Assembly: GCA_035552595.1 (NCBI GenBank) | Contig: DASZKZ010000032.1 | Span: 25,435-89,434, forward strand | Length of the DNA stretch: 64,000 nucleotides | Direction: 5' to 3' | Source of the DNA: Aeolococcus sp035552595 | Lineage (GTDB): Bacteria > Chloroflexota > Dormibacteria > Aeolococcales > Aeolococcaceae | Shown: one piece after another, positions 8,823 through 16,982 of the stretch | Numbering within the stretch: the stretch's first letter is position 1 | How the letters are laid out: each line of letters starts with the position of its first letter | Program-made: the position numbers and the translations under genes | The notes under the pieces: model-generated | What the model was told of the DNA's origin: nothing | Seen by the model: the letters and a program-made list of their open reading frames with translations, nothing else | Database searches by the model: none

Positions 8823-9685
8823 GTACCCCAGTCCCGGGGGTAGCGGAACTCGCGATCGACGGTGCGCGCCGAGAGCTTGGCGATGATCGGCGGACGGCGC
8901 TTGTACTGGCTGCCACGCATGCGCATGCCCACATCGTCGATGAACGCGTCAGCGAATCCCAGAGCACGCAGCTCGGCGCGCGTCCGCCGCTCGTCGACCA
9001 TGTGATGGAGGAGGGAATCGACGCTGGCGTACCCGAAGCCGAGCTCCTGCTCGTCGGACTGGCCCTCCCAGAGGTCGGCGCTGGGAGCCTTGCTGATCAC
9101 CGAGCCGGGAAGGTCGATGCTCTGCGCCAAGGCGAACACCTGGGTCTTGTAGAGGTCACCGAGCGGGTTGAGGGCGCTGGCCATGTCGCCGAACAGGGTG
9201 CCGTAGCCGAGCAGCAGCTCCGTCTTGTTGGTGGTTCCGATCACCAGGGCGTGATGGGCCCAGGACAGGTCATAGAGGACGGTCATGCGCTCCCGCGCCA
9301 TCTTGTTGCCGCGCCGGCCTCGGTCCGCCTCCGGGAAACGCTCGAAGTAGGCGTCGACCTGGGTGGAGATGTCGACCACGGTGGGTCTCATCCCCAGGTG
9401 CTGGCAGACCAGCCGCGCGTCGGCCTCCGAGGCGGACGACGAGGTGCGGTAGGGCATGAGGATGGGCAGCACGTTCTCCGCCCCCAGCGCCAGGCAGGCG
9501 ATGGCGGCGCTCAGCGCTGAGTCGATGCCACCGGAGAGACCGATGACGACGCGCTCGAAGCCCACCTTGCGCACCTCGTTGCGCACGAAGCCCACCAGGA
9601 TGTCGCGGACGACCGCGCTGTCAATCGCGAGCGCGTCGGGCTCGGAGGCGCTCGGTCTCGGCGTCACTGATGTCATGTCGTTCAT
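8819..9685 (-). CDS. nadE: NAD+ synthetase, ammonia-lyase-type synthetase domain only
   Basis: NadE makes NAD+ from nicotinic acid adenine dinucleotide and ATP, using ammonia. The roughly 288-residue protein holds only the PP-loop synthetase domain. VVIGLSGGIDSALSA is the SGGxDS ATP-pyrophosphatase loop, and ALVIGTTNKTELLLGY and GTLFGDMASALNPLGDLYK complete the site. The glutaminase half is encoded by the neighbouring nitrilase gene in another frame, with about 65 bases of overlap. ATG 9685 or 9676 are possible starts; the open frame reaches 9763 but the extra residues look like antisense. Together the two proteins could form a glutamine-dependent enzyme. Confidence 0.92.
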   Translation of the reverse strand: MNDMTSVTPRPSASEPDALAIDSAVVRDILVGFVRNEVRKVGFERVVIGLSGGIDSALSAAIACLALGAENVLPILMPYRTSSSASEADARLVCQHLGMRPTVVDISTQVDAYFERFPEADRGRRGNKMARERMTVLYDLSWAHHALVIGTTNKTELLLGYGTLFGDMASALNPLGDLYKTQVFALAQSIDLPGSVISKAPSADLWEGQSDEQELGFGYASVDSLLHHMVDERRTRAELRALGFADAFIDDVGMRMRGSQYKRRPPIIAKLSARTVDREFRYPRDWGT

Positions 9686-10592
9686 CCCGAAGCAGTGGAT
9701 TGGCGATGCGGGCGCGTCGCACCGCCGCCAGGTCGATGCGGTGGAGGACGAGGCACTCGTCACTCCCGGCGGGGTCGCCGAGCAGGCGCCCGTCCGGTCC
9801 GACCGCCCGCGAGCCTCCCCAGAACCCCACCCCGTCCTCGAAGCCGACGCGGTTGCAGTAGAGAAGGTACGAGGTGAACAGCTGCGCGTAGGTACGGGTC
9901 ATGGCGTCGTAGCTGCGCGCGGTGCCCAGCGCATGACCGCGGACCACCCCGCGACCCGGCGACGCCGACGGACAGACGAACAGCTCGATGCCCTGGCGGG
10001 CAAGCAGAGCGGCCGCCGTGGGATGCCACATGTCCTCGCAGATGAGCAGGCCCGCCTGCCACTCCCGGGGGGGATGGGCCGCAGCCAGAGGGGCCGCGAA
10101 GGTGCGGAAGCGATCCCCCTGGGCCAGGTAGCGGGCCTCGTCGAAGAGCCCGTAGGTGGGCAGGTAGACCTTGCGATGGATGTGGTGCAGGCGTCCGTTC
10201 GAGAGGTAGAGCGAGGCGTTGTGGAAGCGGGCGTCCTCGCTCTCCAGGACGCAGCCCGCGACCACGTCGATGCCCTGGCTGGCGTCGCTGAGCCGCTCCA
10301 GCTCGGGGGAGCGCTCGCGCAGGGCCACGTCCGGCACCAGGTCCTTGAGGAAGTAGCCCGTCAGCGACAGCTCCGGGAAGACGACCAGGGCGGCGCCGCC
10401 CTGCCGGGCCTGGTCGATGAGCTCGAGGTGGCGGTCGAGGTTGGCGGCGCCGTCCCCGAGCCGTGGCGCCATCTGGGCGAGCGCGACCACGATGTCGGTG
10501 TGCCCCCCCGCCGGCCTCACCGTGGTCGGCTGGGGCGCCGCGCTGGGTGGCGCGGCCGGATCAGGGGCCGGCGGCGCCTCGGTCAGGGTCAT
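9621..10592 (-). CDS. Nitrilase-superfamily glutaminase-like protein paired with NadE
   Basis: A 323-residue carbon-nitrogen hydrolase with the Glu-Lys-Cys triad intact: FPELSLTGY (Glu), HRKVYLPTYG (Lys) and LICEDMW (Cys). The motif spacing and PTYGLFDEARY match the N-terminal glutaminase domain of glutamine-dependent NAD synthetases rather than generic nitrilases. The likely role is to hydrolyse glutamine and feed ammonia to the NadE encoded immediately downstream. In most bacteria the two domains are one polypeptide, whereas here a stop codon at 9621 separates them. The ATG start overlaps the dinG stop by ATGA. The first ~30 residues are Pro/Ala-rich. Confidence 0.85.
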   Translation of the reverse strand: MTLTEAPPAPDPAAPPSAAPQPTTVRPAGGHTDIVVALAQMAPRLGDGAANLDRHLELIDQARQGGAALVVFPELSLTGYFLKDLVPDVALRERSPELERLSDASQGIDVVAGCVLESEDARFHNASLYLSNGRLHHIHRKVYLPTYGLFDEARYLAQGDRFRTFAAPLAAAHPPREWQAGLLICEDMWHPTAAALLARQGIELFVCPSASPGRGVVRGHALGTARSYDAMTRTYAQLFTSYLLYCNRVGFEDGVGFWGGSRAVGPDGRLLGDPAGSDECLVLHRIDLAAVRRARIANPLLRDERHDISDAETERLRARRARD

Positions 10593-13363
10593 GCGGGCTC
10601 CTCGTCCATCTGCTGATCCTGCACCGATTGTCGGCGCGACGGGCTCGTCCGTGTCGCTTCCGGAACGCGGTGGTGGAGCACGAAGCCGGCCACCGCCTCG
10701 CCGACGTCCTCCACCGCGACGGAGGCCAGCGCCGAGGGGGGCAGCGCGGCCAGGAACCGCTCGCCGTATTCGCGGGAGCGCAGGCGCTCGTCACAGAGCA
10801 CCACCGCGCCCCGGTCGGTGCCGCGCCGGATCAGCCGCCCGAAGCCCTGGCGGAGGCGCAGCACAGCCTGGGGAAGGACGTACTGGCCGAAGGGGTCGCT
10901 GAGGGCGGCGGTGCGCGCGCGCACCAGGGGATCGGTGGGCACGGCGAAGGGGAGCTTGGCGATGACCACGCAGCGGAGCGCGTCACCGGGGACGTCGATC
11001 CCCTCCCAGAAGCTGCTGGTGCCGAGCAGGACGCTGCGACGGTTGGCCAGGAAGCTGGCCAGGATCTGGCGGCGCGTGCCGTCGAGGCCCTGGCCGAGCA
11101 GGGCGATCCCGGTCGCCTCCATCCGCGAGCTCAGGAGCGCGTGGACGCGTCGCAGCGGGCCGTACCCGGTGAACAGCGCCAGGGTGCTGCCCCCGAGAAG
11201 CTCGGCGGCGTCGCCGATCAGCCTGGCCATGGCGCGATCGTGGTCGGGATCGTCGTAGGGGGGCACATCCGACGGCAGCACGCAGAGCGCCTGCTCGAGG
11301 AAGTCGTAGGGGGAGCTGAGCAGGAGCTCGTCCGCCCCCTCGAGGCCGAGCCGGCTGCGGGTGAAGTCGAAGTCTCCACCGACCGCCAGCGTCGCCGAGG
11401 TGGCGATCACGGTGTCGGGGCGGGCGAAGACCGAGTCACGCAGGGTCGCGGCCACAGCGATGGGCGCCTCGTGGAGCTCGCCCTGCTCGGCGCGCACCGC
11501 CAGCCAGGCGACGTGGTCGTCGGCCGGATGGAGGAGCACCCGCTCCACCGCCCCGGCCAGGTCCTCGAGGGCCGCCGCGGCCAGCAGCCGCTCCTGGTCG
11601 GCGCGCTCCGGCTGGGGGAGCAGGTCGAGCTGGAGGGAGCCGGCATGCTCGGTCTGGCGAAGTCGTGAGGCGGCGTGGCGCCAGCGCTCCAGGGCGAGCT
11701 CCGCGGAGCGGAGCAGCACGGCGTGCCCGCGTCCCCCTCGGATCTCGGGGGTGAGTCCCACGGTGGCGTTGCCTGAGTGGTCCGCGCCCAGGATCTCCCC
11801 GATCCGCCCCTTGACGTCGCCGAAGAGACGCACGGTGGCCTCCCGAGCTGCGCCGAGCGCGACCCCTAGCTCGCCCTCGGCGGGGCCGAGCCGGTCCAGG
11901 ACCACGGTGACGTCGAAGGCGCGCAGGCTGATCCCGAACTGCTCGGTGGCCGCTGCCTCGAGGTGATGTGCCTCGTCGACCACGAGGGCGTCGTGCGGGC
12001 CGAGAGCCTGCCCACCGCTGCCGGCGTCGGCGAGGAGCAGAGCGTGGTTGGTGACCACGATCGACGCGGCCTCCGCGGTGCGCCGCGCCGCCACCATGAA
12101 GCAGCGGTTGTCCTGCCAGTTGGCGCAGGCGGCGCCGAGGCAGTCGCCACCGTCGGACTCGACGTGCCGCCAGAGCGTCTCGTCCGTCGAGGTGAGCCGC
12201 AGCTCCCCGCGGTCACCGCTCTCGGTGTCGGCCAGCCAGGCCAGCAGCTTGAGCTTGAACCGGATCCGATCGAGGTCAGCCCCGTGCGGGCCGATGTCCG
12301 GCGAGCGCAGGAACCGCTGCCAGCGCCGCAGGCTGAGCTGATGGTTGCGCCCCTTGAGGAGCGCCGCCGGGACCGGCCTGCCCAGGATGCTCTCGACCAT
12401 GGGCAGGTCGCGTTCCATGAGCTGCTCCTGGAGGGTGACGGTGCGGGTGGCGACCACCGCGCGGCGACCGTTGCGAGCGTGCAGGGCCAGGGGCAGGAGG
12501 TAGGCGAGCGACTTGCCCACCCCGGTCCCCGCCTCGACGATGAGGCGGCGGCGTCGCTCCAGGGTCTGCGCGACCGCCCGGGTCATCTCCACCTGGGCCT
12601 CGCGCAGCTCGTACCCGTGATCGGAGCGACCCAGCGGCCCCGCCGGCCCGAGCATCGCGGTGGCCGTGCCGACGAGGTCGGCGGGCGGGGGGCCGGTGGC
12701 CGGCGGCGGTGGCGGCGCCCCGGGCTGCGCGCCCGCCCACGCCCGGCGGCGGGGATCGCCGTCGCCGCGGACCACGCCCGCGAAGAAGAGGCCGAGCTCG
12801 GCGCCGGCCTCGGTGGCCACACTCCGCATGGTGCTGAGCACGGTGGCCGGAAGTGCCTCGGCGGCATCGCGCAACCGCGAGAAGAGCAGGTGGGTCGCGG
12901 ACGCGTCGCTGAGGGCGCGGTGGGGCCGGCGATGTTCGATGCCCAGCGCCGCGCTGAGCAGAGGCAGGCTGTGCGACTCCGCGGTGGGCAGCAGGATGCG
13001 AGCAAGCTCGAGCGTGTCGAGAACCCGGCGATGGGCGAAGGCGTCGGGGACCAGGCCGGCGCAGAAGGTGACGTCGAACCCGGCGCCGTGGGCGATCAGC
13101 TCGGCGCCCGCGCAGAAGTCGGCGAGCTGGGCGACGCCCTCCGCGGGAGCCGGCGCACCCACGATGTCGGCCGCGGTCAGCCCGCAGAGGCGCTGCACCG
13201 CCAGGGGAATGGGCACCCCCGGATCGACGACGATCTCCAGCTCGCCGATGCGCCGCATCTCGGTGTCGAGGCGGACCGCGCCGATCTCCAGGACCCGATC
13301 GGCCTTCGGCGACAGTCCCGTGGTCTCGAGGTCGAACGCCACGAATTCACGCGGAGCGGGCAC
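10589..13363 (-). CDS. dinG: DnaQ-like exonuclease / DinG-family helicase fusion
   Basis: A 924-residue two-domain enzyme. Residues ~6-165 are a DEDDh 3'-5' exonuclease: FDLETTGL supplies D11 and E13, and HRALSDA holds the HxxxxD. After a Pro/Gly linker, residues ~250-920 form an XPD/DinG superfamily 2 helicase with Walker A EAGTGVGKS (277-285), DEAH at 463-466 and late motifs SFWEGIDVPG and QGFGRLIR. DinG unwinds DNA 5'-3' and resolves R-loops and G-quadruplexes. Only three cysteines (408, 413, 421) of the Fe-S region remain; the first ligand position near KGRNHQLSL has none. It starts with GTG. Confidence 0.93.
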   Translation of the reverse strand: MPAPREFVAFDLETTGLSPKADRVLEIGAVRLDTEMRRIGELEIVVDPGVPIPLAVQRLCGLTAADIVGAPAPAEGVAQLADFCAGAELIAHGAGFDVTFCAGLVPDAFAHRRVLDTLELARILLPTAESHSLPLLSAALGIEHRRPHRALSDASATHLLFSRLRDAAEALPATVLSTMRSVATEAGAELGLFFAGVVRGDGDPRRRAWAGAQPGAPPPPPATGPPPADLVGTATAMLGPAGPLGRSDHGYELREAQVEMTRAVAQTLERRRRLIVEAGTGVGKSLAYLLPLALHARNGRRAVVATRTVTLQEQLMERDLPMVESILGRPVPAALLKGRNHQLSLRRWQRFLRSPDIGPHGADLDRIRFKLKLLAWLADTESGDRGELRLTSTDETLWRHVESDGGDCLGAACANWQDNRCFMVAARRTAEAASIVVTNHALLLADAGSGGQALGPHDALVVDEAHHLEAAATEQFGISLRAFDVTVVLDRLGPAEGELGVALGAAREATVRLFGDVKGRIGEILGADHSGNATVGLTPEIRGGRGHAVLLRSAELALERWRHAASRLRQTEHAGSLQLDLLPQPERADQERLLAAAALEDLAGAVERVLLHPADDHVAWLAVRAEQGELHEAPIAVAATLRDSVFARPDTVIATSATLAVGGDFDFTRSRLGLEGADELLLSSPYDFLEQALCVLPSDVPPYDDPDHDRAMARLIGDAAELLGGSTLALFTGYGPLRRVHALLSSRMEATGIALLGQGLDGTRRQILASFLANRRSVLLGTSSFWEGIDVPGDALRCVVIAKLPFAVPTDPLVRARTAALSDPFGQYVLPQAVLRLRQGFGRLIRRGTDRGAVVLCDERLRSREYGERFLAALPPSALASVAVEDVGEAVAGFVLHHRVPEATRTSPSRRQSVQDQQMDEEPA

Positions 13364-13420
13364 CGTCCGATTGTAGGGAGGGTCCGGCGCCGGGACGCCC
13401 CGCCCCCGGTGCCCGTTCGG

Positions 13421-14080
13421 CTACGCGGCTGGGGTGTTCGCCGCTGCGTCTCTGTCCGCGGCGGCGCGATGACGCGGTGGGAGCATCTCGGCGATGGCTG
13501 CCATGATGGTCGCGGCCACAGCGCGGTTGTCGCCGTGCGCCGTGGCACCGCCGGGGGGCAGGGTCACCGGCGGGCCGTAGTGGACGTGCACCGCCGCACG
13601 GTGGATCCGGGTGGTGCCTCGCGGCAGCACCCGCTCCGTGCCCCACACCGCCACCGGGATGACCGGAACGCCCCCATGGCGGGCGAGAAAACCGACACCT
13701 GCCTGGGGCTCGCGCAGCCGCGCGTCCGGCGAGCGGGACCCCTCGGGGTAGACGAGCACGATGTGGCCGGCGTGGAGCAGCTCGAGCGTGTGGCGCAGCG
13801 CGGCCCTGTCGGCGCTGCCCCGCACCACCGGGAAGGCGTGGAAGCCGCGGAAGAGCCAGCGCACCCAGGTCCGCGAGAAGGGCTCGCTCTTGGCGAGGTA
13901 GTACACGTCAAGGCGCGGCACCAGCGCCCCGGTCAGCGGTGGGTCGATGGCGCCGACATGATTGCCCACCAGCAGGGCGCCGCCACGGCGGGGGACCTGG
14001 TCGAGGCCGTCCACGTGGACGAGGTCGCCGAGGATCGAGGCCACGAGCAGGCGCATGATGCCGCGGAGCAACCAGTACAT
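13421..14080 (-). CDS. plsC: 1-acyl-sn-glycerol-3-phosphate acyltransferase (PlsC-like)
   Basis: Transfers an acyl chain to lysophosphatidic acid at the inner membrane, making phosphatidic acid for phospholipid synthesis. The ~219-residue protein has the HX4D motif in GNHVGAIDP (about residues 40-48), FPVVRGSADR, and the substrate motif VYPEGSRSP. An N-terminal hydrophobic segment anchors it. Either the GTG at 14083 or the ATG at 14080 can start it; TGATG couples it to the cmk stop. The cmk-plsC neighbourhood is widespread in bacteria. Confidence 0.92.
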   Translation of the reverse strand: MYWLLRGIMRLLVASILGDLVHVDGLDQVPRRGGALLVGNHVGAIDPPLTGALVPRLDVYYLAKSEPFSRTWVRWLFRGFHAFPVVRGSADRAALRHTLELLHAGHIVLVYPEGSRSPDARLREPQAGVGFLARHGGVPVIPVAVWGTERVLPRGTTRIHRAAVHVHYGPPVTLPPGGATAHGDNRAVAATIMAAIAEMLPPRHRAAADRDAAANTPAA

Positions 14081-14775
14081 CACTCCCTCGATGGTGGGGC
14101 GAAGCCGGCGTCGCGACAGATGCGCAGCGCGTGCGCGACCATGGCGGCGACGTCCATCGCTGCGGTGTCGATGAGGTGGGCGTCCTCCGCCGGCCGCAGC
14201 GGGGACTCGGTGCGGTCGGTGTCGGCGCGGTCTCGATCGCCGACCTCGGCGCGCAGCATGCGGTCATCGGCGAGCGAGCCTCCGGCACGCAGCTGATCCA
14301 GGCGTCGCTGCTGCCGCACGGACTCGGGTGCCTGGAGGTAGAACTTGACCGCAGCGTGGGGAAAGACCACCGTGCCGCAGTCGCGGCCCACCGCCACCGC
14401 CCCGTCGACGGCGAGCGCTCGCTGGGGATCGAGGACGGCGGCGCGCACCGCGGAGTTGCTGGAGATGGCCGCCAGCAGCGGCGCATGCCGAGGATCGCGC
14501 AGCATCGCCCCGGCGGGGACGCCGTCGACGGCGACACCGCCGTCGTGCGAGTCCGGATCGGTGGGCACGTCGATCACGGTCGCCTGGGCGAGGCGCGCGA
14601 GAGCGTCGGCGTCGCGGCCATCGACCCCCGCCCGCACCGCGGCGACCATCATGCCGCGGTAGAAGAGCCCGGTGTCGATGAGGGGGAGCGCGAACTCCAG
14701 CGCCAGCGCTCGCCCCAACGTCGACTTGCCGCTGCCGGCGGTGCCATCGACGGTGACGATGCGGCGCCCGCTCAT
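14080..14775 (-). CDS. cmk: Cytidylate kinase
   Basis: Phosphorylates CMP and dCMP to the diphosphates with ATP, recycling nucleotides from RNA turnover and lipid synthesis. The 231-residue protein opens with the P-loop VDGTAGSGKSTLG and continues with LPLIDTGLFYRG, the CMP-binding region typical of Cmk. GRDCGTVVFPHA and KFYLQAP follow in the usual order. The ATG start overlaps the upstream pseudouridine synthase gene (ATGA). CDP formed here also feeds the CTP pool used by the cdsA product, encoded about 40 kb away. Confidence 0.95.
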   Translation of the reverse strand: MSGRRIVTVDGTAGSGKSTLGRALALEFALPLIDTGLFYRGMMVAAVRAGVDGRDADALARLAQATVIDVPTDPDSHDGGVAVDGVPAGAMLRDPRHAPLLAAISSNSAVRAAVLDPQRALAVDGAVAVGRDCGTVVFPHAAVKFYLQAPESVRQQRRLDQLRAGGSLADDRMLRAEVGDRDRADTDRTESPLRPAEDAHLIDTAAMDVAAMVAHALRICRDAGFAPPSRE

Positions 14776-15518
14776 GGCGCGCCGCCGAGGGCGGGGCGCA
14801 CCGCCGCGTGCAGGCTCTCCACCTCGGAAGCGTCGAGGCTGCGACTGGCGCCCTCGGCGAGGTCGCCGAGCGTGATCGGTCCGACCTCGGTGCGGCAGAG
14901 ATCGACCACGCCGCTCCCCACCGCGGCGAAGAGCCGGCGCACCAGGCGCTTGCGCCCCTCACCCATGACCACGTCGACGGCAGCGCGGCCGACGCGACGC
15001 ACCTCGAGGGCCCTGGCGGGCCCGTCGTCGAGGAGCACGCCGCCGAGCATCTCGGTGACCTGGCTGTCGGACAGGGGCGCGGTGGGGATGACTCGATAGG
15101 TCTTGTGAACGCCGTGCCGGGGATGGGCGATGCGATGGGCGAGCTCACCGTCGGTGCTGAGCAGCAGCAGTCCACGGCTGTCCGCGTCGAGCCGGCCGAT
15201 GGGCACCAGACCGGGGAGCGGCGTCACCAGGTCGCGCACCGTGGGGCGGCCACGCGGATCCCGCATGGTGGTGACCACACCGACCGGCTTGTTGAGGGCC
15301 ACGGTCACAGCGGTGGGCAGCCGAGCGCTGATCGGCCCCCCGTCCACCTCCACCGAATCACTCCCGCTGTCCACCCTGTCGCCGAGCCGGGCGGTCCTCC
15401 CGTTGAGGCGCACCCGTCCGGTGGAGATGAGCTCGTCGGCGGTGCGACGTGAGGCCACGCCGCGGCGGGCGAGGAATCGATTGAGCCGCTCACCGCCCCC
15501 GTCGACGGCGGAGCTCAC
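14772..15518 (-). CDS. rluB: RluB/RsuA-family rRNA pseudouridine synthase
   Basis: Isomerises a uridine of rRNA to pseudouridine. The 248-residue protein begins with an S4 RNA-binding domain (LNRFLARRGVASRRTADELI, residues ~12-31). The catalytic motif GRLDADSRGLLLLSTDG contains the active-site aspartate, and HKTYRV follows. In the scpA-scpB-rlu-cmk cluster the enzyme is usually RluB, which modifies 23S rRNA at position 2605, but RsuA or RluE specificity cannot be excluded from sequence. GTG start, overlapping the scpB stop (GTGA). Confidence 0.92.
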   Translation of the reverse strand: MSSAVDGGGERLNRFLARRGVASRRTADELISTGRVRLNGRTARLGDRVDSGSDSVEVDGGPISARLPTAVTVALNKPVGVVTTMRDPRGRPTVRDLVTPLPGLVPIGRLDADSRGLLLLSTDGELAHRIAHPRHGVHKTYRVIPTAPLSDSQVTEMLGGVLLDDGPARALEVRRVGRAAVDVVMGEGRKRLVRRLFAAVGSGVVDLCRTEVGPITLGDLAEGASRSLDASEVESLHAAVRPALGGAP

Positions 15519-16186
15519 CCCGAGTCCGCCGCAGCCGGTGCCGCTCCCCCGGTGCTTCTGAGGGCGTCGACCGCGGCCGCCTCGCCGAGCGGGGGCAGGT
15601 CGTCGATGCGCTCCAGGCCGACGATCTGCAGGAACCGCAGCGTGGTCCCGAACAGGCGGGGACGGCCGGGTGTGTCCTGACGGTCCACCTCGGCGATCAG
15701 CCCTCGGCGTTCCAGGCTGTCGAGCACCGCCTCGCAGTTGACCCCGCGGATCGACTCGATGCCGGCGCGCGTCAATGGCTGGCGGTAGGCCACGATGGCC
15801 AGGGTCTCAAGGGCGGGGCGGCTCAGCCGGGTGGGGCGCTCGGGCTGCAGAGCGCGATGCACCGCCCACGCCGTCTGCGGGCGGGTCACCAGCTGGAGCT
15901 CGTCGCCGTGGCGCTGGAGCATGAGGCCGCGGCTGCGGAGCTGGCCGGCCAGTGCATCGGCGGCGGACGACACCGCGGTCGCGGAGCGGCCCAGGATGGC
16001 GGCGACCTCGGAGAGGGTGACCGGTCGGTTCAGCGAGAAGCAGACCGCCTCGAGCGCGGTGGCCAGATCCTCGGGCTCGGCACCGGCGATCCCCTCGGGG
16101 ACGACCGCGCGCCCGAAGACATCGAGAGCGAGCTCGAGGATTTCATCCTCCTCCTCGGTCTGGCCGTCGAGCTCCGGCTCAGCCAC
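15515..16186 (-). CDS. scpB: Segregation and condensation protein B
   Basis: ScpB binds the ScpA kleisin and with SMC forms the bacterial condensin that compacts and segregates the chromosome. The ~223-residue protein has two winged-helix domains, with the family signature LETLAIVAYRQPLTRAGIE and VNCEAVLDSLERRGLI in the second. The start is taken as the GTG at 16184-16186, which overlaps the scpA stop by 8 bases. The open frame extends 19 codons further upstream into scpA without conserved sequence. A disordered acidic stretch and a Pro/Ala-rich tail flank the folded part. Confidence 0.94.
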   Translation of the reverse strand: MAEPELDGQTEEEDEILELALDVFGRAVVPEGIAGAEPEDLATALEAVCFSLNRPVTLSEVAAILGRSATAVSSAADALAGQLRSRGLMLQRHGDELQLVTRPQTAWAVHRALQPERPTRLSRPALETLAIVAYRQPLTRAGIESIRGVNCEAVLDSLERRGLIAEVDRQDTPGRPRLFGTTLRFLQIVGLERIDDLPPLGEAAAVDALRSTGGAAPAAADSG

Positions 16187-16982
16187 TGGCGCGCACCGAG
16201 ATCGGTCCGTAGGGCTCGTCCTGTTCCACGATGGCCTCGCCACGGCGCAGCAGCTCGAGGAGGGCCAGGAAGCACGCGACCGCCTCGAGCCGGGTCGCCA
16301 CCGCCGCGAAGAGCTCCTCGAAGGCCAGGCCGCCTCCCTGGAGACGCCGGCGCAGCTCCTCGATCTTCTCCTCCACCGAGAACGTGACCGCCTCGAGCGG
16401 CAGAGGCTCCGCCTCGCTGAGCCGGGTCAGGACGTCGCGGAACGCCGCCGCCAGGCGCTCGGGGGCGATCCTCAGCCGCTCCACGGGGATCACGTCGGGC
16501 GCCACCAGGCCGAGGAAGCTGCGCGCCCCCTCCTCCGCCGCCTCGGCGAGCAGCGCGTCCGCGGCCGCCTTGAAGAGCCGGTATTCGGTGAGGCGGCGTC
16601 CGGCATCGTCGACCTCGCTCTCGTCGGAGTCCTCGAGCCCGGCGGTCTCCACGGGGTTGAGACGCGCCGCCTTGAGCGCCACCAACCGGGCCGCCAGGGA
16701 GAGGAAATCCGCCATCTCCTGGAGGTCCACCTGGTCACCCGAGGCGTCGACCCGGGCTCGAAAGGCGCCGGTGATCTCGGCCACGGCGATGCTGTCGAGG
16801 TCCACCTCCCCGCGCTGGGCCCTGACCACCAGCTGCTCGAGGCCGCCGCTGAAACCCTCGACGTCGACGGGAAAGCGCACCCCGGGGTCGTCGGACCCCA
16901 CGTCGGTCGCCTGGGACTGTGCCCCGCCTCGCTCCTCGGTCATCTGCCCCGCATGGTAGGCATCCGAGCGCGGTCGATCCAT
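16179..16982 (-). CDS. scpA: Segregation and condensation protein A (kleisin)
   Basis: ScpA bridges the SMC heads and recruits ScpB in the condensin complex. The 267-residue protein contains FSGGLEQLVVRAQRGEVDLD, the N-terminal SMC-contact region, then FLSLAARLVALKAARL, and a C-terminal winged helix near VTFSVEEKIEELRRRL. The ATG at 16980-16982 overlaps the recN stop in TGATG. A second ATG 13 codons later (MTEERGG) is possible. The smc gene is not in this window. Confidence 0.93.
   Translation of the reverse strand: MDRPRSDAYHAGQMTEERGGAQSQATDVGSDDPGVRFPVDVEGFSGGLEQLVVRAQRGEVDLDSIAVAEITGAFRARVDASGDQVDLQEMADFLSLAARLVALKAARLNPVETAGLEDSDESEVDDAGRRLTEYRLFKAAADALLAEAAEEGARSFLGLVAPDVIPVERLRIAPERLAAAFRDVLTRLSEAEPLPLEAVTFSVEEKIEELRRRLQGGGLAFEELFAAVATRLEAVACFLALLELLRRGEAIVEQDEPYGPISVRASG

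Noticed and set aside
6580..8886. Plus-strand open frame of 768 codons opposite metG and rsmI
   Set aside because: Antisense shadow of two genes with complete catalytic motifs.
11963..14296. Plus-strand open frame of 777 codons across dinG, plsC and cmk
   Set aside because: Antisense to three recognised genes and without any domain; composition matches reverse-frame artefacts.
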